Source: Bacteroidales bacterium
Lineage (GTDB): Bacteria; Bacteroidota; Bacteroidia; Bacteroidales; UBA1402
DNA: 8,457 nucleotides
Assembly: GCA_012511135.1 (NCBI GenBank)
Contig: JAAZGQ010000073.1
Coordinates: 1-8,457, forward strand
Reading direction: 5' to 3'
Shown here: piece after piece, positions 7,267-8,457 of the stretch
How the letters are laid out: each line of letters starts with the position of its first letter
Position numbering within the stretch: position 1 is the stretch's first letter
Position numbers and translations under genes: made by a program
The notes under the pieces: model-generated
What the model was told of the DNA's origin: nothing
What the model saw: the letters and a program-made list of their open reading frames with translations, nothing else
Database searches by the model: none

Positions 7267-8022
7267 ATGTTGTTGGAAATAAAAAATCTGCATGCCTCCA
7301 TAGGGGAAAAAGAAATCCTGAAAGGATTGAATTTATCGGTGAAAGAAGGAGAAATACATGCCATCATGGGGCCCAACGGCTCAGGGAAAAGTACGCTTTC
7401 TGCGGTGCTTTCGGGAAATCCGGCTTTTACCGTAACCAAGGGTAGTGTTCGCTTTAAAGGAATGGATCTTTTGGGCATGGCCCCCGAAGACCGTTCGCGC
7501 GAAGGATTGTTTCTGAGTTTTCAGTATCCGGTGGAAATCCCCGGAGTCAGTATGGTGAATTTTATGCGCACAGCCATAAACGAACATCGTAAATACCGCA
7601 AGCAGGAAGCCATGAACGCATCGGAATTTTTGAAGCTGATGCGTGAAAAGAAAGCACTGGTCGAATTGGATAATACTCTGGCCAGCCGTTCTGTAAACGA
7701 AGGTTTTTCGGGAGGAGAAAAAAAGCGCAACGAAATATTTCAAATGGCCATGCTTGACCCGCTGCTCTCCATCCTGGACGAGACCGACAGTGGTTTGGAT
7801 ATAGACGCATTGCGCGTTGTGGCCGAAGGAGTAAACAAGATCCAGACTCCTCAAAAATCCTGTATAGTAATTACCCATTATCAAAGACTTTTGGATTATA
7901 TTGTTCCCGATAAAGTGCACGTGCTTTTTGACGGACGTATTGTAAAAAACGGAGATTTTCAATTGGCCAAAGAATTGGAAAAACACGGATACGACTGGGT
8001 AAAACAAGAATTGAGCGACTAA
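7267..8022 (+). CDS. sufC: Fe-S cluster assembly ATPase SufC
   Basis: SufC is the ABC-type ATPase of the SufBC2D complex; ATP-driven dimerisation of SufC reshapes SufB-SufD to allow cluster assembly. It is soluble and not a membrane transporter. The 251-aa length is typical. Motifs: Walker A GPNGSGKST (residues 35-43), Q-loop region FLSFQYPVEIPGVS, signature SGGEKKRNE (148-156), Walker B ending SILDE with D171 and catalytic E172, D-loop region TDSGLDIDAL, and H-loop histidine H204 in VITHYQRLL. The ETDSGLDIDAL and SGGEKKRNE forms are characteristic of SufC rather than of transport ATPases. The ATG at 7267 gives the family-standard start MLLEIKNLHASI. The 44-base gap upstream is the longest in the window and shows no recognisable promoter. 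sufD begins one base after the stop. Confidence 0.98.
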   Translation: MLLEIKNLHASIGEKEILKGLNLSVKEGEIHAIMGPNGSGKSTLSAVLSGNPAFTVTKGSVRFKGMDLLGMAPEDRSREGLFLSFQYPVEIPGVSMVNFMRTAINEHRKYRKQEAMNASEFLKLMREKKALVELDNTLASRSVNEGFSGGEKKRNEIFQMAMLDPLLSILDETDSGLDIDALRVVAEGVNKIQTPQKSCIVITHYQRLLDYIVPDKVHVLFDGRIVKNGDFQLAKELEKHGYDWVKQELSD

Positions 8023-8023
8023 A

Positions 8024-8457
8024 ATGGGAAAGGAAACAAACTACATTAATTTGTTCAGAAACTACCGGGAAGTACTCAGGCAATATTCTTCTCCTCTCAT
8101 GGACGCTAAGCGGGATGCAGCTATGGGAATTTTTGAAAAGCGTGGTTTCCCGAAACCGGGAGACGAGGCTTACCGGCAATTTCCCCTGGACAATCTTTTG
8201 GAGATTGATTACGGCATGAATCTTTATCGAATGTCGACTCCGGCACATCCCGCTAAAGTCTTCAGGTGTGAAGTGCCCAGTTTGTCTACTCAATTGTTTT
8301 TTGTGGTCAATGATGTGTATTATCCCGATTATAAGCCTCATCATTTGCCGGAAGGAGTTTTATATGGCAGCATCGACAAGATACTTCGTGATTACCCCGA
8401 ACTTATGGCTCCCTATTACGGGCGTCTGAGCGAACAATCTGATGATGCTTTTGCCGC
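8024..8457 (+). CDS. sufD: Fe-S cluster assembly protein SufD, 3' partial
   Basis: SufD is the SufB paralogue that pairs with SufB and SufC in the scaffold complex and helps iron acquisition. The frame from the ATG at 8024 stays open to the right edge: 144 full codons and two extra bases. The visible part is the N-terminal helical domain plus the start of the beta-helix region. Matches to Bacteroidota SufD include GFPKPGDEAYR (residues about 44-54), where the family has GFPT-x3-E-x-YR; EIDYGMNL, then FRCEVPSLST, FFVVNDVYY and LPEGVLYGSI; and the PEL-x3-YYG segment near the edge. These resemble SufD rather than SufB. The start is one base after the sufC stop, so translation is probably coupled. 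The C-terminal half lies outside the window, so integrity cannot be judged; a sufS cysteine desulfurase would be expected further on. Confidence 0.94.
   Translation, partial: MGKETNYINLFRNYREVLRQYSSPLMDAKRDAAMGIFEKRGFPKPGDEAYRQFPLDNLLEIDYGMNLYRMSTPAHPAKVFRCEVPSLSTQLFFVVNDVYYPDYKPHHLPEGVLYGSIDKILRDYPELMAPYYGRLSEQSDDAFA

Noticed and set aside
7381..8007. Antisense open frame (208 codons) opposite sufC
   Set aside because: It lies entirely within sufC, whose motifs are complete, and shows no family resemblance.
1..8457. tRNA, rRNA, CRISPR array, insertion sequence or attachment site
   Set aside because: No regular spaced repeats, terminal inverted repeats, transposase-like frame or cloverleaf-type stretch was seen; coding sequence fills nearly all of the window.

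Overview
The window is a compact, entirely plus-strand gene cluster from what looks like a member of the Bacteroidota, probably Bacteroidales or a close relative. The order nusA - infB - cvpA - sufB - (pnuC, small membrane gene) - sufC - sufD is the usual Bacteroidota arrangement. The start regions lack Shine-Dalgarno sequences, which fits that phylum. The IF2 protein carries the 'K-IDLDALN ... RPKKK' linker motif that I associate with Bacteroidota IF2. No mobile element, RNA gene or CRISPR array is visible. The assignment below phylum is an inference.

Layout. Positions 1-1211 hold the 3' part of nusA. The reading frame is open to the left edge and the missing N-terminus lies upstream. Positions 1227-4202 hold infB (translation initiation factor IF2, 991 aa). 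Positions 4206-4751 hold a CvpA-family membrane protein. Positions 4755-6206 hold sufB. Positions 6208-6885 hold a PnuC-family vitamin/nicotinamide riboside transporter. Positions 6848-7222 hold an unrecognised two-helix membrane protein with a strikingly basic tail, overlapping pnuC. Positions 7267-8022 hold sufC. From 8024 to the right edge runs the first 144 codons of sufD, which continues outside the window.

How the genes work together. nusA and infB belong to the conserved transcription/translation operon. SufB, SufC and SufD form the SufBC2D scaffold complex for iron-sulfur cluster assembly. Gaps are 15, 3, 3, 1, -38, 44 and 1 bases, so the whole block is probably read as one transcript with translational coupling. 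No internal promoter or terminator is evident. The part unlike the standard arrangement is the insertion of a PnuC-type transporter and a small basic membrane protein between sufB and sufC. No clearly new defence or mobile system is present; the most notable items are this insertion and the basic membrane protein.
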